Assembly: GCA_002689655.1 (NCBI GenBank) | Contig: NZHC01000064.1 | Location: 9,045 to 73,044, forward strand | Origin: Rhodopirellula sp. | Lineage (GTDB): Bacteria; Planctomycetota; Planctomycetia; Pirellulales; Pirellulaceae | Direction: 5' to 3' | DNA length: 64,000 nt | In this document: positions 34,253-43,433 of the stretch, in pieces | Layout: each line of letters starts with the position of its first letter | How positions within the stretch are numbered: position 1 is the stretch's first letter | The notes under the pieces: model-generated | Databases searched by the model: none | What the model saw: only the letters and a program-made list of their open reading frames with translations | What the model was told of the DNA's origin: nothing | Made by a program: the position numbers and the translations under genes

Positions 34253-36667
34253 GTGCGATTCCGGTATGTAATTTTTCTTTGTTGTTACTTGGTTGTGCGG
34301 CCTGCCTGTGCTGTTGAGCCCGAAGTGTTACGCGATCTGGAATATGCAAAAGTCGATGGGCAGACGCTGCTACTTGATCTCTATCGTCCGGCGTTGAGCA
34401 TTCCGGATGACCAATCCATCGTCGAGAGTGGACGTGGGATTCCCTGTGTTATTTTTATCCATGGTGGTGGATGGAAAGGGGGAGATAAGAAGTCAGCCAA
34501 GCAGAACGCTACATGGCTTGTCGATCATGGTTTTGCAGTTGCCAGCATCAACTATCGCTTGACTGATCTAGCCCAGTGGCCAGCCCAAATCAATGATTGT
34601 TATGAGGCAGTTCGGTGGGTGCGGCGCAAGTCAAAAATATATGGAATTGATCCTGATCGAATCGGAGTTTTTGGAACTTCCGCTGGGGCTCATCTTGCCG
34701 CTTTGATGGGGACACGTGTTTTTCCCGGGAAGGAAGGTGTTTCCAGTCGTGTTCAGGCTGTGTGTGATTGGTTCGGTCCATCGGATTTGATGACCATGCC
34801 ACCGAACAATATTGGGAATGGACGAACTGCGCAGGATGTAGCTGGCTCAAACGGCGCAAAATTGCTTGGTGCGACAGTACGTGAGGTTCCAGACTTGGCG
34901 GCCGATGCAAGTGCAATTGATCATGTGAGTGGTGATGCAGCGGCCTTCTTGATCATGCACGGCGATCAGGATCCGGGAGTTCCCCTGTTACAAAGCACTC
35001 GTCTGCATAAGAAACTGGTGGCAAGTGGAGCTCTGTCAGAGCTCCATGTTGTGAAAGGCGGAAAACATGGCGGAGCACTTTTTCGTACAAGTGATGTCAG
35101 CAAACGTGTGCTTCATTTCTTTCAACGAAGCCTGATGAAAAATTGGAATCAGGGAGCTGGTCCAAATGCCAGGTTTCGCGTTTTGCATGCGTCTGCGCCA
35201 ACACATTGGAGCGTGGTTCGTGCGGAGGGCATCAAATGGCAAGTCACACTTCCCGGGACTGGGCAGAGTACCGTGGTTAATTGGGGTGAGCGGATCTTTT
35301 TCACGACGATGAAACCTGTACATCAGGATTCAACCATTGGCTCGGATATCGTTGCATGGTGCTGTGATGCGAATACTGGCAAGACTCTATGGAAACGCGA
35401 TATTGCAGCTAGTCATCCACTACGTTTGTCTGGATGCTTTAGCGATAGTACCTCACCCCCTCCCGTGACTGATGGTCGATTTGTTTGCTTCTTCAATGCA
35501 TCTGGAACGATTGTCTGTTTCGATCTCGATGGAGACTTGCAGTGGAGTCGGGAGTTGATGGCTGTTGGCCGCAGTCAACCAACGCTCATTCAAGGAGCTG
35601 TCGTTTTCGTCAAGCAGAGCTATATGCCTGACGAGAGTGGTAAATTTACACACGATCATGGTGATGCGCCGGTCGAGGAGTGGACGCAACTGCAAGCCAT
35701 TGATCTTCAGTCAGGCGAGGACAGGTGGGCAACGAGTTGTGGAGCCAACATGGGCTGTGTACCACTGCTCATGTCACGAACGGATGGTCGTGATGTGATG
35801 GTCGTCGGTCGTGGGGGTGGGCATTCACCCCCAGAAAAACCGACAGGCATTTCAATGATTGATGCCACTGATGGGAAGACCCTATGGTCACTACCGTTGC
35901 CTAACTTCATGAGCACAATGACCTACAACCTCGTGGGCGATGACATGCTGGTTTTTGACGCTGGAAATCATTTATGGGTTGATGCATACAGCGGCAAAGT
36001 CAAACGGCGAGTTTCCATTGTCAAAGATGTTTCTGTTCGACGGTATGGTGCCGAGGGGTGGAAGACGGAAATGACAGATGTTGTGAATGTGAAGAAGCCA
36101 AGGTCAATCATCCAACAATCGAATGTGCTTGCGGGGGCCTACCATTACTTCCGCAGTTACACAGAACCGTGGTTGGGAAGAGTCGATTCTCGAACGGGAC
36201 GCGTTGAATATTTGCAACTGCCAGTACAGATGCGTCCAGGATCCGCACGACAAAACGATGACTTACTGTGGGGTCCAGAGAATATGGACGCGAAAGTGTT
36301 GGACGCTTGGAAGGGAGCCAGGAAAAAACAGGTAGCACTTCCCATTACAAAGTGGGCGTTTAAAGAGAACGATATGAAGGATGCGCGTGGGAACGTCGTG
36401 ATGGGTGACCAACGGTCCATGGGCAATGGTTGGGGGCACCATGCATCACAGTTGCCCACGGTAATCGGGGACTGCCTCTACTTACCCACGATGGCGGGTA
36501 CGGTGTATGTGATTCGTTGGGATAGTGAGGTACTCAACGAGGACGCGATTGTTGCGGTCAATGATCTTGGGCCCGTTGGGGGGGCGTGGAATCGAGCGAG
36601 TTTAAGTTTTGCAAACGATTCTTTATTTGCACATACGATTGACGGGCTGATCTGCATCGGTAAGTGA
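34253..36667 (+). CDS. Secreted fusion: alpha/beta esterase domain plus PQQ-like beta-propeller
   Basis: 804 residues from GTG at 34253, which has AAGG seven bases upstream and begins a signal peptide (FRYVIFLCCYLVV then ACA). Residues about 30-290 form an acetyl-esterase/lipase domain: oxyanion motif HGGGW from H70, nucleophile GTSAG with S143, acid in HGDQDPG, and the late His in GGKHGG. Residues about 310-804 look like a BamB/PQQ-type propeller, with repeats such as WCCDANTGKTLWKRD, AIDLQSGEDRWA and MIDATDGKTLWSLPL. The frame is open to 34019, but that part overlaps the previous gene and is not credible. Probably a periplasmic carbohydrate esterase with a binding or docking propeller. Confidence 0.85.
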   Translation: MRFRYVIFLCCYLVVRPACAVEPEVLRDLEYAKVDGQTLLLDLYRPALSIPDDQSIVESGRGIPCVIFIHGGGWKGGDKKSAKQNATWLVDHGFAVASINYRLTDLAQWPAQINDCYEAVRWVRRKSKIYGIDPDRIGVFGTSAGAHLAALMGTRVFPGKEGVSSRVQAVCDWFGPSDLMTMPPNNIGNGRTAQDVAGSNGAKLLGATVREVPDLAADASAIDHVSGDAAAFLIMHGDQDPGVPLLQSTRLHKKLVASGALSELHVVKGGKHGGALFRTSDVSKRVLHFFQRSLMKNWNQGAGPNARFRVLHASAPTHWSVVRAEGIKWQVTLPGTGQSTVVNWGERIFFTTMKPVHQDSTIGSDIVAWCCDANTGKTLWKRDIAASHPLRLSGCFSDSTSPPPVTDGRFVCFFNASGTIVCFDLDGDLQWSRELMAVGRSQPTLIQGAVVFVKQSYMPDESGKFTHDHGDAPVEEWTQLQAIDLQSGEDRWATSCGANMGCVPLLMSRTDGRDVMVVGRGGGHSPPEKPTGISMIDATDGKTLWSLPLPNFMSTMTYNLVGDDMLVFDAGNHLWVDAYSGKVKRRVSIVKDVSVRRYGAEGWKTEMTDVVNVKKPRSIIQQSNVLAGAYHYFRSYTEPWLGRVDSRTGRVEYLQLPVQMRPGSARQNDDLLWGPENMDAKVLDAWKGARKKQVALPITKWAFKENDMKDARGNVVMGDQRSMGNGWGHHASQLPTVIGDCLYLPTMAGTVYVIRWDSEVLNEDAIVAVNDLGPVGGAWNRASLSFANDSLFAHTIDGLICIGK

Positions 36668-36745
36668 TTGGATCGTCATTCAATCACTTGTTGCAACGCT
36701 TTTTAAAGGCTGATCCCAAAGGACGTGTTGTTGAGAATTTTCTGA

Positions 36746-38395
36746 CTAGAAGCGAGTCTGATATTGCAGGTACAGGAATTGTCCATTGGCATCGCTGGGG
36801 ACACCTGGAGTCAGTTTGTAGTACTTGCCAGACTGAAAGATCGAATAGCCCAGGAGAATCTCATTTCGTGGATTCAACGCGAAGTTGATCAAGACATCCA
36901 GTTCCTGCCCCAGTTCGCGGTTGGATGCGGCGTTGTTCGGATTGAAGGCCGTCATGTTGGCGTTGTAGGGCGTAGTTTTCTGATCCAGAAAGAAGTAGTG
37001 GTACCATAGCGTCAGTTCAGTTTTCGGACCGAGTACGGGAGTGGTGAACTGAAGACTGACATCATTGATGTTGCGACGTCCAAACAGGTCCATGAAGCCA
37101 AGGTACCAATGTGATTGTGGAAACAACGCATCGAATCCGCCGTCACCTCTCGCAGCGGGAACCTCATTGCCTCCCGATGCCCAGTCGTACCACAACCACA
37201 ATCGAGAGTTTCCTTGTTTGTGCGGATTCAGGTTGCGTAAGCGGTGGCCCATGCCGGCAGTGATGAATCCCGCGTCGTGATTTCCATAGCCTGGACTGTT
37301 GCTGCCAAACTGGTAAGCACCTTCAAAAGCAAACAACTTTCCAGCTTCGCTTTCTCCTCGGAGACGTGTACCAATGGTTTGGTAATCGTACTGTTCCCGG
37401 CGGTTGTTGAGCCCCAGATAATAGGTGTCAATTTTTAATTTTTCAGTGGGGCGATGGGTAGAGTAGATTCCGTAGAAGTCAACTCTCTGATCGGCTTGAT
37501 CGCTGCTTTGTCCCGCATGCCTGTTCCCAACCGGATGTAGGAAGAAGGCCTCGGTTTTCCATCGTTGGCCGCGATAAATGAATTTCAAACCATCAAACGT
37601 TCGCCGGTCATTCACCCAGTCCAGCGGTGAAACCAGTCGTTGGGAACCATAGCACTGTTCTTGGCGGCCAATGCGGAGGCTAAGTGTCTCTGTGAGTTGG
37701 GTGTCAAGAAAACTGTTTTGTATGCGATCAATTGAAGGGTTGCCGGCAACGGCAGGTAGTATTTCAGTAGTCGTGCCACCATGCAGGTATTCACCGTACA
37801 GACGGAACCAATCATTGATTTGATAGTCCGCAAAAAGTCGTACTCGGGTCAACCAATAATCATCACTGTTTCCAGTCAAACCACTTCCAGCGATGTTCGA
37901 TTCGTGCTGGAATCGGATACGAGCTTCACCTCCAAGGTTCACGCGTTGTTCCGACAAACCTTTTAAACAGTCACCCGGATAGAGTGCACCTTGGTAGCAG
38001 GGGTCATTGAGATAACGAAAGTCGTTTTCGAAGAAAAGGCAGCGGTATGAAGAACGCATCGCCGAATCGGCACGCCGTAGGTGAAGGCAGTTGCATTGAT
38101 GGTTGCATTTGCAGGCAGGAACCGGACTGGGCGTGACTTCGAGGATTGATGCCGTGTCCGGAGCAACCGATTCAGGTTCAGTGAACTTCGTTGCAATCCG
38201 CTCGTTTGGAGAGAAGTAAGGCAACACGAGGTCAGAGGGCGATGGTTCTGCACTGCTTTCGGGATCGAATGTGATAGTCTCGATCACCACCGGTTCGATC
38301 GCCCCTGCGATCTTGGCATCCACGGGGATCAAGGTCACGATCAGCGTGATCCCTGCTGCGATGCTCAGAGCGTGTGGCCAAACCTGACTTCGCAT
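36746..38395 (-). CDS. Alginate-export-type outer membrane porin with Cys-rich N-terminal segment
   Basis: A 549-residue outer membrane beta-barrel protein resembling the alginate export (AlgE-like) family: EARIRFQHESNIAG, RVRLFADYQINDWFRLYGEYL, SLRIGRQEQCYGSQRLVSPLDWVNDRRTFDG, alternating aromatic strands to the end, and a C-terminal Phe as expected for Bam-assembled barrels. A signal/anchor helix occupies residues 9-25. Between them lies a segment with cysteines at 95, 97, 101, 103, 119, 133 and 143 (CKCNHQCNC), unusual for a porin. Transport of an acidic or neutral oligosaccharide is plausible but unproved. Confidence 0.82.
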   Translation of the reverse strand: MRSQVWPHALSIAAGITLIVTLIPVDAKIAGAIEPVVIETITFDPESSAEPSPSDLVLPYFSPNERIATKFTEPESVAPDTASILEVTPSPVPACKCNHQCNCLHLRRADSAMRSSYRCLFFENDFRYLNDPCYQGALYPGDCLKGLSEQRVNLGGEARIRFQHESNIAGSGLTGNSDDYWLTRVRLFADYQINDWFRLYGEYLHGGTTTEILPAVAGNPSIDRIQNSFLDTQLTETLSLRIGRQEQCYGSQRLVSPLDWVNDRRTFDGLKFIYRGQRWKTEAFFLHPVGNRHAGQSSDQADQRVDFYGIYSTHRPTEKLKIDTYYLGLNNRREQYDYQTIGTRLRGESEAGKLFAFEGAYQFGSNSPGYGNHDAGFITAGMGHRLRNLNPHKQGNSRLWLWYDWASGGNEVPAARGDGGFDALFPQSHWYLGFMDLFGRRNINDVSLQFTTPVLGPKTELTLWYHYFFLDQKTTPYNANMTAFNPNNAASNRELGQELDVLINFALNPRNEILLGYSIFQSGKYYKLTPGVPSDANGQFLYLQYQTRF

Positions 38396-38772
38396 GGCAC
38401 TGGATTCCTTTCAGCCATCACGACGCTGCCGGACATGATGGCGGCAGCATGAGTTCGGAATGAGCTTTGGAAGCAGTTTTAGCACCAGTCGCGTTCATTC
38501 CTCATTGTAGTACGAGGCGTCCTCGCCAACGTTCCTAGTCAACTCATCGGTTAGGTGCAACAACGGCCATCATGACAAGCTGGGGGATTCGAGGTCAGGT
38601 AGCTGGAGGAGCCGTGAGAAAAGGAATGAACCACCGAATCGTCATGATACCTGTGATCGGAATCGGTCATGCTGGAAGTGCGGGTTGGGATGGGGTTCCT
38701 GTGCCTGACGCTGATTCGGTTTGGGTTGTCGGTTTCACGCTCTCATCGCGCATGACTTTCTGATACACATGA
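38396..38772. other. Intergenic region without gene between mpg and the porin gene
   Basis: This 377-base stretch precedes the porin gene on the minus strand and follows the mpg stop. A 63-codon plus-strand frame at 38572-38763 has no ribosome binding site and no recognisable product. I see no tRNA, strong hairpin-plus-T-run or repeat; it should contain the porin promoter. Confidence 0.5.
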
Positions 38773-39432
38773 TCACACTAGTTTGTGACAGAAAATTGCG
38801 GTGTTGACCGGGCGTGTAGGTCGTGTTCGATGGTCACGCCTACGGCCGCTGACGTACCAATTGCCATCGATGAAGAAACGTAGTTTGCGTTTTTGGGCTT
38901 TGGTCACCCCGATCCGCGCGGTGCGACATATTCGAGTGGCCGTTTGCCCACTCTGGAAAATACCCACATTGGAGGAATTAACAAGATCCGAAAGGTCGAG
39001 TGAGCGATCGACACTGAGTGCTTGACACAGCATCGCCGGTCCCCGGGTCAATCGACTCAGTTCGTTTGTGCCACGCTGACGCTGCATTGCTGGAAGGCCC
39101 CATATCGGCTCGATGGCTCGGATTAGCACAGCACTGCCGGTCCCTGACGACTGTGTCACAGCATTCAAGCAATACTTGGCATGGATTGGATAGACGTACA
39201 ATGTTCCCGGAGGGCCGAACATTGAAGCATTTCCAGCAGTCCTTCCCCGAGCACTGTGACTGGCTGCATCCCCGTTGGACAGGTAGGCCTCGGTTTCAAC
39301 AATTTGACCACCAATCCATTTGCCCCGAGTTTTTCTGAGCAGTAACATTCTCAACAGTTCGCGGGCTACTTGCGCGGGATCGCGGTCGTAGAATGAACGT
39401 GGCAAGCGATCTTGTGAGGAAGGTATTTTCAT
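38773..39432 (-). CDS. mpg: DNA-3-methyladenine glycosylase (AAG/MPG family)
   Basis: A 219-residue base-excision repair glycosylase that removes alkylated purines. Family motifs: GGQIVETEAYLSNGDAASHS (catalytic Glu in ETEAY), RGRTAGNASMFGPPGTLYVYPIHAKYCLNAVT and RLTRGPAMLCQAL. Length matches. Its ATG (39432-39430) overlaps, on opposite strands, the ATG of the amidohydrolase (39431-39433), so the two genes are head to head with no space between them. No ribosome binding site is visible upstream of this start, which may mean leaderless translation or a start further in. Confidence 0.92.
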   Translation of the reverse strand: MKIPSSQDRLPRSFYDRDPAQVARELLRMLLLRKTRGKWIGGQIVETEAYLSNGDAASHSARGRTAGNASMFGPPGTLYVYPIHAKYCLNAVTQSSGTGSAVLIRAIEPIWGLPAMQRQRGTNELSRLTRGPAMLCQALSVDRSLDLSDLVNSSNVGIFQSGQTATRICRTARIGVTKAQKRKLRFFIDGNWYVSGRRRDHRTRPTRPVNTAIFCHKLV

Positions 39433-40624
39433 GATGAAACGTCAAAGTCAAATGTTGTCGGCGCGGTGGATTGTTCCCGTGACGAGTGAGCCAATTCATG
39501 GTGGCTGGTTGGAAATTGATGGTGGTCAAGTGGTTGACTTTGGACCTGGTGCGGCACCTCGCTCTGCGCATGATCTGGGTGACGTCGCAGTTCTGCCTGG
39601 CTTGGTAAACGCGCATACACATCTCGAATTCTCAGACTGTTCAGAAATGGTAGGTTTCCCTGGGATTTCATTGCCGGAGTGGATAGGTCAGGTAGTCAGT
39701 ACACGTCGGGCCACCGATGAGGCAAGCCGTAGTGAAGCCATTGAGTGTGGAATGCGGGAGTGTGCACGTACGGGGACGTGCCTCGTTGGTGAGATTGCAA
39801 CGCCGCCTTGTCACTATCCGTCGGAGACAAATGGGATAGACCTGATCTCTTTTGCAGAGGTGTTGGGATTGACTTCGGAACGTGGAACGGAGCGTCTTGA
39901 CGTTGCAAAGGCTCATCTGGGACTACAAGCCTGCAGTGGGGTGAGCCCGCATGCACCGTATTCTATATCTCGAGAAACTCTTGACAGGTGCCTTCAGTTG
40001 GCAAACGTCACGAATCGACTTCTGGCCATGCATGTTGCCGAATCACCTTATGAGCGAGAATTATTGCAGACTGGTGCTGGGCCGTTTGCGGAGGCTCTGA
40101 AGTCGATGGGGGTATGGCGAGATGACCTTTTTCCATGGCCAACAGATCCCTTTCTATGGTTGATTGAGAAGTTGGCACAGGCTCCACGATCGCTTCTTAT
40201 TCATGCAAACGACTTGAATGATGCAGAAATAGCAAAGCTGTCGGAATATCCCCAAATGACGGTCGTCTACTGCCCGAGGACCCATCATTTTTTCCAATAT
40301 GAACCGCATCCCGTGGCGACAATGTTGTTGCACGGAGTACGTGTGGCCTTGGGAACAGACTCAAGAGCCAGTAATCCAGATCTCAATCTTTGGCGTGAAG
40401 CACAGTTTCTGTGGCAGCACCGCGTTGATCTTGCTCCGCAATCTGTTTTGCGGATGGCCACTTGGTCTGGCAGTGAAGCGTTGGGACGCAATGACGTAGG
40501 CTGCATACGACCGGGATGCCTCGCAAAATTAGGATTCGTGCGAAGCTCTGCTTCCACAGAGGAAGAGTTATTCCGTGACTTTGCGGCTCATGATTACGTT
40601 CCCCTTGGTGGCCTAAACTCCTAG
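39431..40624 (+). CDS. Amidohydrolase, aminodeoxyfutalosine/SAH deaminase-like
   Basis: A 397-residue metal-dependent deaminase of the TRZ/ATZ-SsnA group. Metal ligands appear as HTHLEF, HVAESP, HANDLND and GTDSRASN; the C-terminal PGCLAKLGFV returns to the beta-sandwich domain. Substrates in this group are amino-purines, triazines or aminodeoxyfutalosine. A UbiD-type decarboxylase lies two genes away on the opposite strand, which makes a role in the futalosine menaquinone route conceivable but unproved. AGGAAGG seven bases upstream supports this start. The start codon overlaps that of mpg on the other strand. Confidence 0.82.
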   Translation: MMKRQSQMLSARWIVPVTSEPIHGGWLEIDGGQVVDFGPGAAPRSAHDLGDVAVLPGLVNAHTHLEFSDCSEMVGFPGISLPEWIGQVVSTRRATDEASRSEAIECGMRECARTGTCLVGEIATPPCHYPSETNGIDLISFAEVLGLTSERGTERLDVAKAHLGLQACSGVSPHAPYSISRETLDRCLQLANVTNRLLAMHVAESPYERELLQTGAGPFAEALKSMGVWRDDLFPWPTDPFLWLIEKLAQAPRSLLIHANDLNDAEIAKLSEYPQMTVVYCPRTHHFFQYEPHPVATMLLHGVRVALGTDSRASNPDLNLWREAQFLWQHRVDLAPQSVLRMATWSGSEALGRNDVGCIRPGCLAKLGFVRSSASTEEELFRDFAAHDYVPLGGLNS

Positions 40625-41433
40625 CCACTATTGAGTCCTGCTTGAATCCCATCAGGCGCGAAGATGCTGCGTCCTCCATCAACTGGAACGCAGATGCCGG
40701 TCACGAAGTCATTTTCACAAAGAAATTGGGTCGCGTGCGCGACGTGTTCAGGGGTGCCAACCTTACCTGCCAGTGTGCTGGTTGCCATTTTTTGTGCAAA
40801 CGCATCGGTCGCATCTTCGCCCAGTAAGACTGGGCCGGGTTGTATGCAATTCACGCGAATCCGCGGGTTCCGGCGTCCGAGCTCAACGGCCAACGATCGG
40901 GTCATGGTTTCGATTGCACCTTTGCTGGGGAAGTACGCGGCATGGTCCAGATAAGGCCGTACCGTGGCCCAGTCACCAATGTTGATGATGGAACCGCCGG
41001 CGGATTGTCCCACCATTCGCAGCCCGGCTGCTTTGGCACATAAGAAAGACGCGATTGCATTGATCTCGAAATATTCTCGGATTTCACCAGCGGTAATATT
41101 CTCCAACGGAGTCGGCTGCCAGATCGCAGCGCTATTGACCAGAATGTCGATCCGCTGGAACTTTGTTACTGTTTCGTCCACTAATCGTTCCGGCGTGCCT
41201 TCATGGGAAAGACAACCGTGTGTAACGATTGCCTGTTGCGAATGTTCTTCGCTGATGTATTTGGCAAGATCCTCGGCTTGGTCGACGCTCGTGTTGGCGT
41301 GTAGAGCAATGCGACACCCGAGACTGGCCAAGTGGATAGCGATTTCCCGTCCGACCCTTCGAGAACCGCTTCCGGTAACCAAGGCAACGGGTGCGGGGCA
41401 GTCAAAAACTTCTTGCAGTTTGGACATATTCAT
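40621..41433 (-). CDS. SDR-family oxidoreductase (pteridine-reductase-like)
   Basis: 270 residues from ATG at 41433. The Rossmann motif ALVTGSGSRRVGREIA has the TGxxxRxG form seen in pteridine reductases and related NADPH-dependent SDRs. NSAAIW, the catalytic YFPSKGA (Tyr-x3-Lys) and the C-terminal ITGICVPVDGG-type ending are present. Substrate unknown. A TTG at 41466 overlapping the UbiD stop is an alternative start, which would couple the two genes; no ribosome binding site clearly favours either. Its 3' end overlaps the amidohydrolase 3' end by four bases on the opposite strand. Confidence 0.85.
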   Translation of the reverse strand: MNMSKLQEVFDCPAPVALVTGSGSRRVGREIAIHLASLGCRIALHANTSVDQAEDLAKYISEEHSQQAIVTHGCLSHEGTPERLVDETVTKFQRIDILVNSAAIWQPTPLENITAGEIREYFEINAIASFLCAKAAGLRMVGQSAGGSIINIGDWATVRPYLDHAAYFPSKGAIETMTRSLAVELGRRNPRIRVNCIQPGPVLLGEDATDAFAQKMATSTLAGKVGTPEHVAHATQFLCENDFVTGICVPVDGGRSIFAPDGIQAGLNSG

Positions 41434-41462
41434 TTGTGGGTGGTGTGTCAGAAACACGGGTT

Positions 41463-43295
41463 TCAAAGGTACTTTGCGAGCTCACCACCGCGTGCTGCCC
41501 GGGCATCGACTTTTGCCGTGATTTCCGGATCTTCAATGAGTGGTGGGGCATGATGTGGTTTGATCCTTGCATCGATCACGAGCGAACCGCTGCAGCCCCA
41601 GTGTTTGTTGACAGTCTTGGCACCAAGACCGTCCATGTCACAAGCAGGGTTGCTTCGTGTAAACGTGGTCCATAGCCAGTTGCTCATCGATCGGGCGGCA
41701 AAGTCACTATCGTCAACAAGTGTTATCAATGGAAGTGTTTCAAAACATGGTCGACTCGCTATGCCTTTGACAAAACTCTGCAGGTCGTTGGATGAATCAG
41801 AGTTGGCAAATCGAGGAGCCTCGATCGCGATGATACCCGGAGCAACAATCCTTGGGTTCTTGAATCCTTCTGGCAATGTCAAGTTTTGTGGTAGGCTCGA
41901 ACCCAAGGTGCGTTGTGGTGGTCCTGTCGCTGCGATCACAACTTTGGAACCCTGATTGAACCCGCTGCCTGAGTAATCAAGTGTGTCGATTGTGGTTCGG
42001 GTCTGAAAATGCAAGTCGCGTTTCCAGTCAACCCGGGAAAGGATGTGATGCAGATAGGCCTCAATGTCATGGATGTTGAGCTCATTGCTAGGATCATCCG
42101 TGATGAACAGATACTTGGCTAATGAAAGTTGCCCATTGCCGAGAATCGCGTTGGCCTGGGTCAATAACTCCTGTGGTTCCGGTCGCTCTAGATATGGCAT
42201 GTAGCGTTCGCTACCAATCGCCAGTAACAGTGGATGGACACCTGCAGCGTCTACGGCATGCACCGCTTTCACTCCCGGGATCACTGAAGGAATGATGGGG
42301 TCAGTGAGTTCATGGATCAACTGGCCAAAGGTGGTATCTTCCTGAGGGGGACGGCCAACAACCGTGAACGGCCAGATTGCATCTTTGCGATGCCATACAC
42401 GCTCAACCTGCATCACTGGGAATTCATGTTGCAAACTATAGTAGCCGAGATGATCTCCGAACGGTCCTTCTGGCTTGGTTTGATTGGGATTGATTGTGCC
42501 CAAGATCGCAAAATCAGCGTCAGCATAGACCGGTGCATGAGTGCCAGTGATCATACGGATTCTTCGGCCCGCCAAAGCCCCACCAAAAGTTAATTCAGTA
42601 AGTCCCTCGGGAAGTGGCATCACCGCGGCAACTGACATCGCCGGGGCTCCACCTGCCGTAATCGTTACGCGAAGTGGCTTGCCTCGATCTAAAGCAGCCC
42701 GGTGATGGACGCCCATGCCGCGATGGATTTGATAGTGCAGTCCGACTTCCGCGTCCGGTTCATACTCGTTACCGGAGAGTTGTACCCGATACATCCCAAG
42801 ATTGACCTGCATCAAATTTGAAGGTGCATTCGGGTTTTCACTCAATACTTGAGGCAGTGTGACGAAAGCACCTCCGTCATCAGGCCAACATTTGACTGCG
42901 GGCAAGTCGCTAATCTTGCACGTGGACTTCTGAACCGCTCCGCGACTCACCTTGCGGGGCAGCATGCTCAGAGCGGTGATTGGTACGCTTGCATATCGTA
43001 ATGGTCGTTTGGGCAAGGCAGACGGATCAATTTTTACCTCGATTACTCTCCGCACTGCCTCGAGGGTTCCTCTGAACAAATACCTCGCTTGTTCGATTGA
43101 CCCGAAAAGATTTGAAGCGGCTGGGAAATGGCAGTTGCGGACGTTGGTGAACAGCAGTGCGGGACCGTTGTTGGAATACACACGACGCTGGATTTCTGCC
43201 ATTTCCAGATGGGCGTCGACTGGTTCATCGATCTGGATCAGGTATCCACCTTTTCTCAGGTCTTCGACGGCGTCTCGGGTTGAACGATGCTTCAC
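41463..43295 (-). CDS. UbiD-family prenylated-FMN-dependent decarboxylase
   Basis: A 610-residue UbiD-type decarboxylase, from GTG at 43295 before KHRSTRDAVEDLRKGGYL, which is the usual beginning of the family in planctomycetes. Core motifs are SNLMQVNLGMYRVQL, VGLHYQIHRGMGVHH, AGGAPAMSVAAVMPLPEG and the active-site PEGPFGDHLGYYSL. UbiD enzymes reversibly decarboxylate aromatic or unsaturated acids using prFMN made by UbiX; no ubiX is nearby. The product could serve menaquinone synthesis or aromatic degradation. It is divergent from pepA. The frame extends upstream to 43370, but those codons lack family similarity. Confidence 0.9.
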   Translation of the reverse strand: MKHRSTRDAVEDLRKGGYLIQIDEPVDAHLEMAEIQRRVYSNNGPALLFTNVRNCHFPAASNLFGSIEQARYLFRGTLEAVRRVIEVKIDPSALPKRPLRYASVPITALSMLPRKVSRGAVQKSTCKISDLPAVKCWPDDGGAFVTLPQVLSENPNAPSNLMQVNLGMYRVQLSGNEYEPDAEVGLHYQIHRGMGVHHRAALDRGKPLRVTITAGGAPAMSVAAVMPLPEGLTELTFGGALAGRRIRMITGTHAPVYADADFAILGTINPNQTKPEGPFGDHLGYYSLQHEFPVMQVERVWHRKDAIWPFTVVGRPPQEDTTFGQLIHELTDPIIPSVIPGVKAVHAVDAAGVHPLLLAIGSERYMPYLERPEPQELLTQANAILGNGQLSLAKYLFITDDPSNELNIHDIEAYLHHILSRVDWKRDLHFQTRTTIDTLDYSGSGFNQGSKVVIAATGPPQRTLGSSLPQNLTLPEGFKNPRIVAPGIIAIEAPRFANSDSSNDLQSFVKGIASRPCFETLPLITLVDDSDFAARSMSNWLWTTFTRSNPACDMDGLGAKTVNKHWGCSGSLVIDARIKPHHAPPLIEDPEITAKVDARAARGGELAKYL

Positions 43296-43433
43296 GGGGG
43301 AAACACTCTTGCACACGGATGGTGTTGGGAACCAGATCAGGAAGGGTAGGATAACCGCGTCTGGCAACATAGACTAACGATAACCGTGTATCGGTCATCT
43401 TGCCCATCCCATCCACAACCACTTGAAATACTC

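Noticed and set aside
38572-38763. 63-codon plus-strand frame upstream of the porin
   Set aside because: No ribosome binding site, no conserved features, Gly/Val-rich composition of chance frames.
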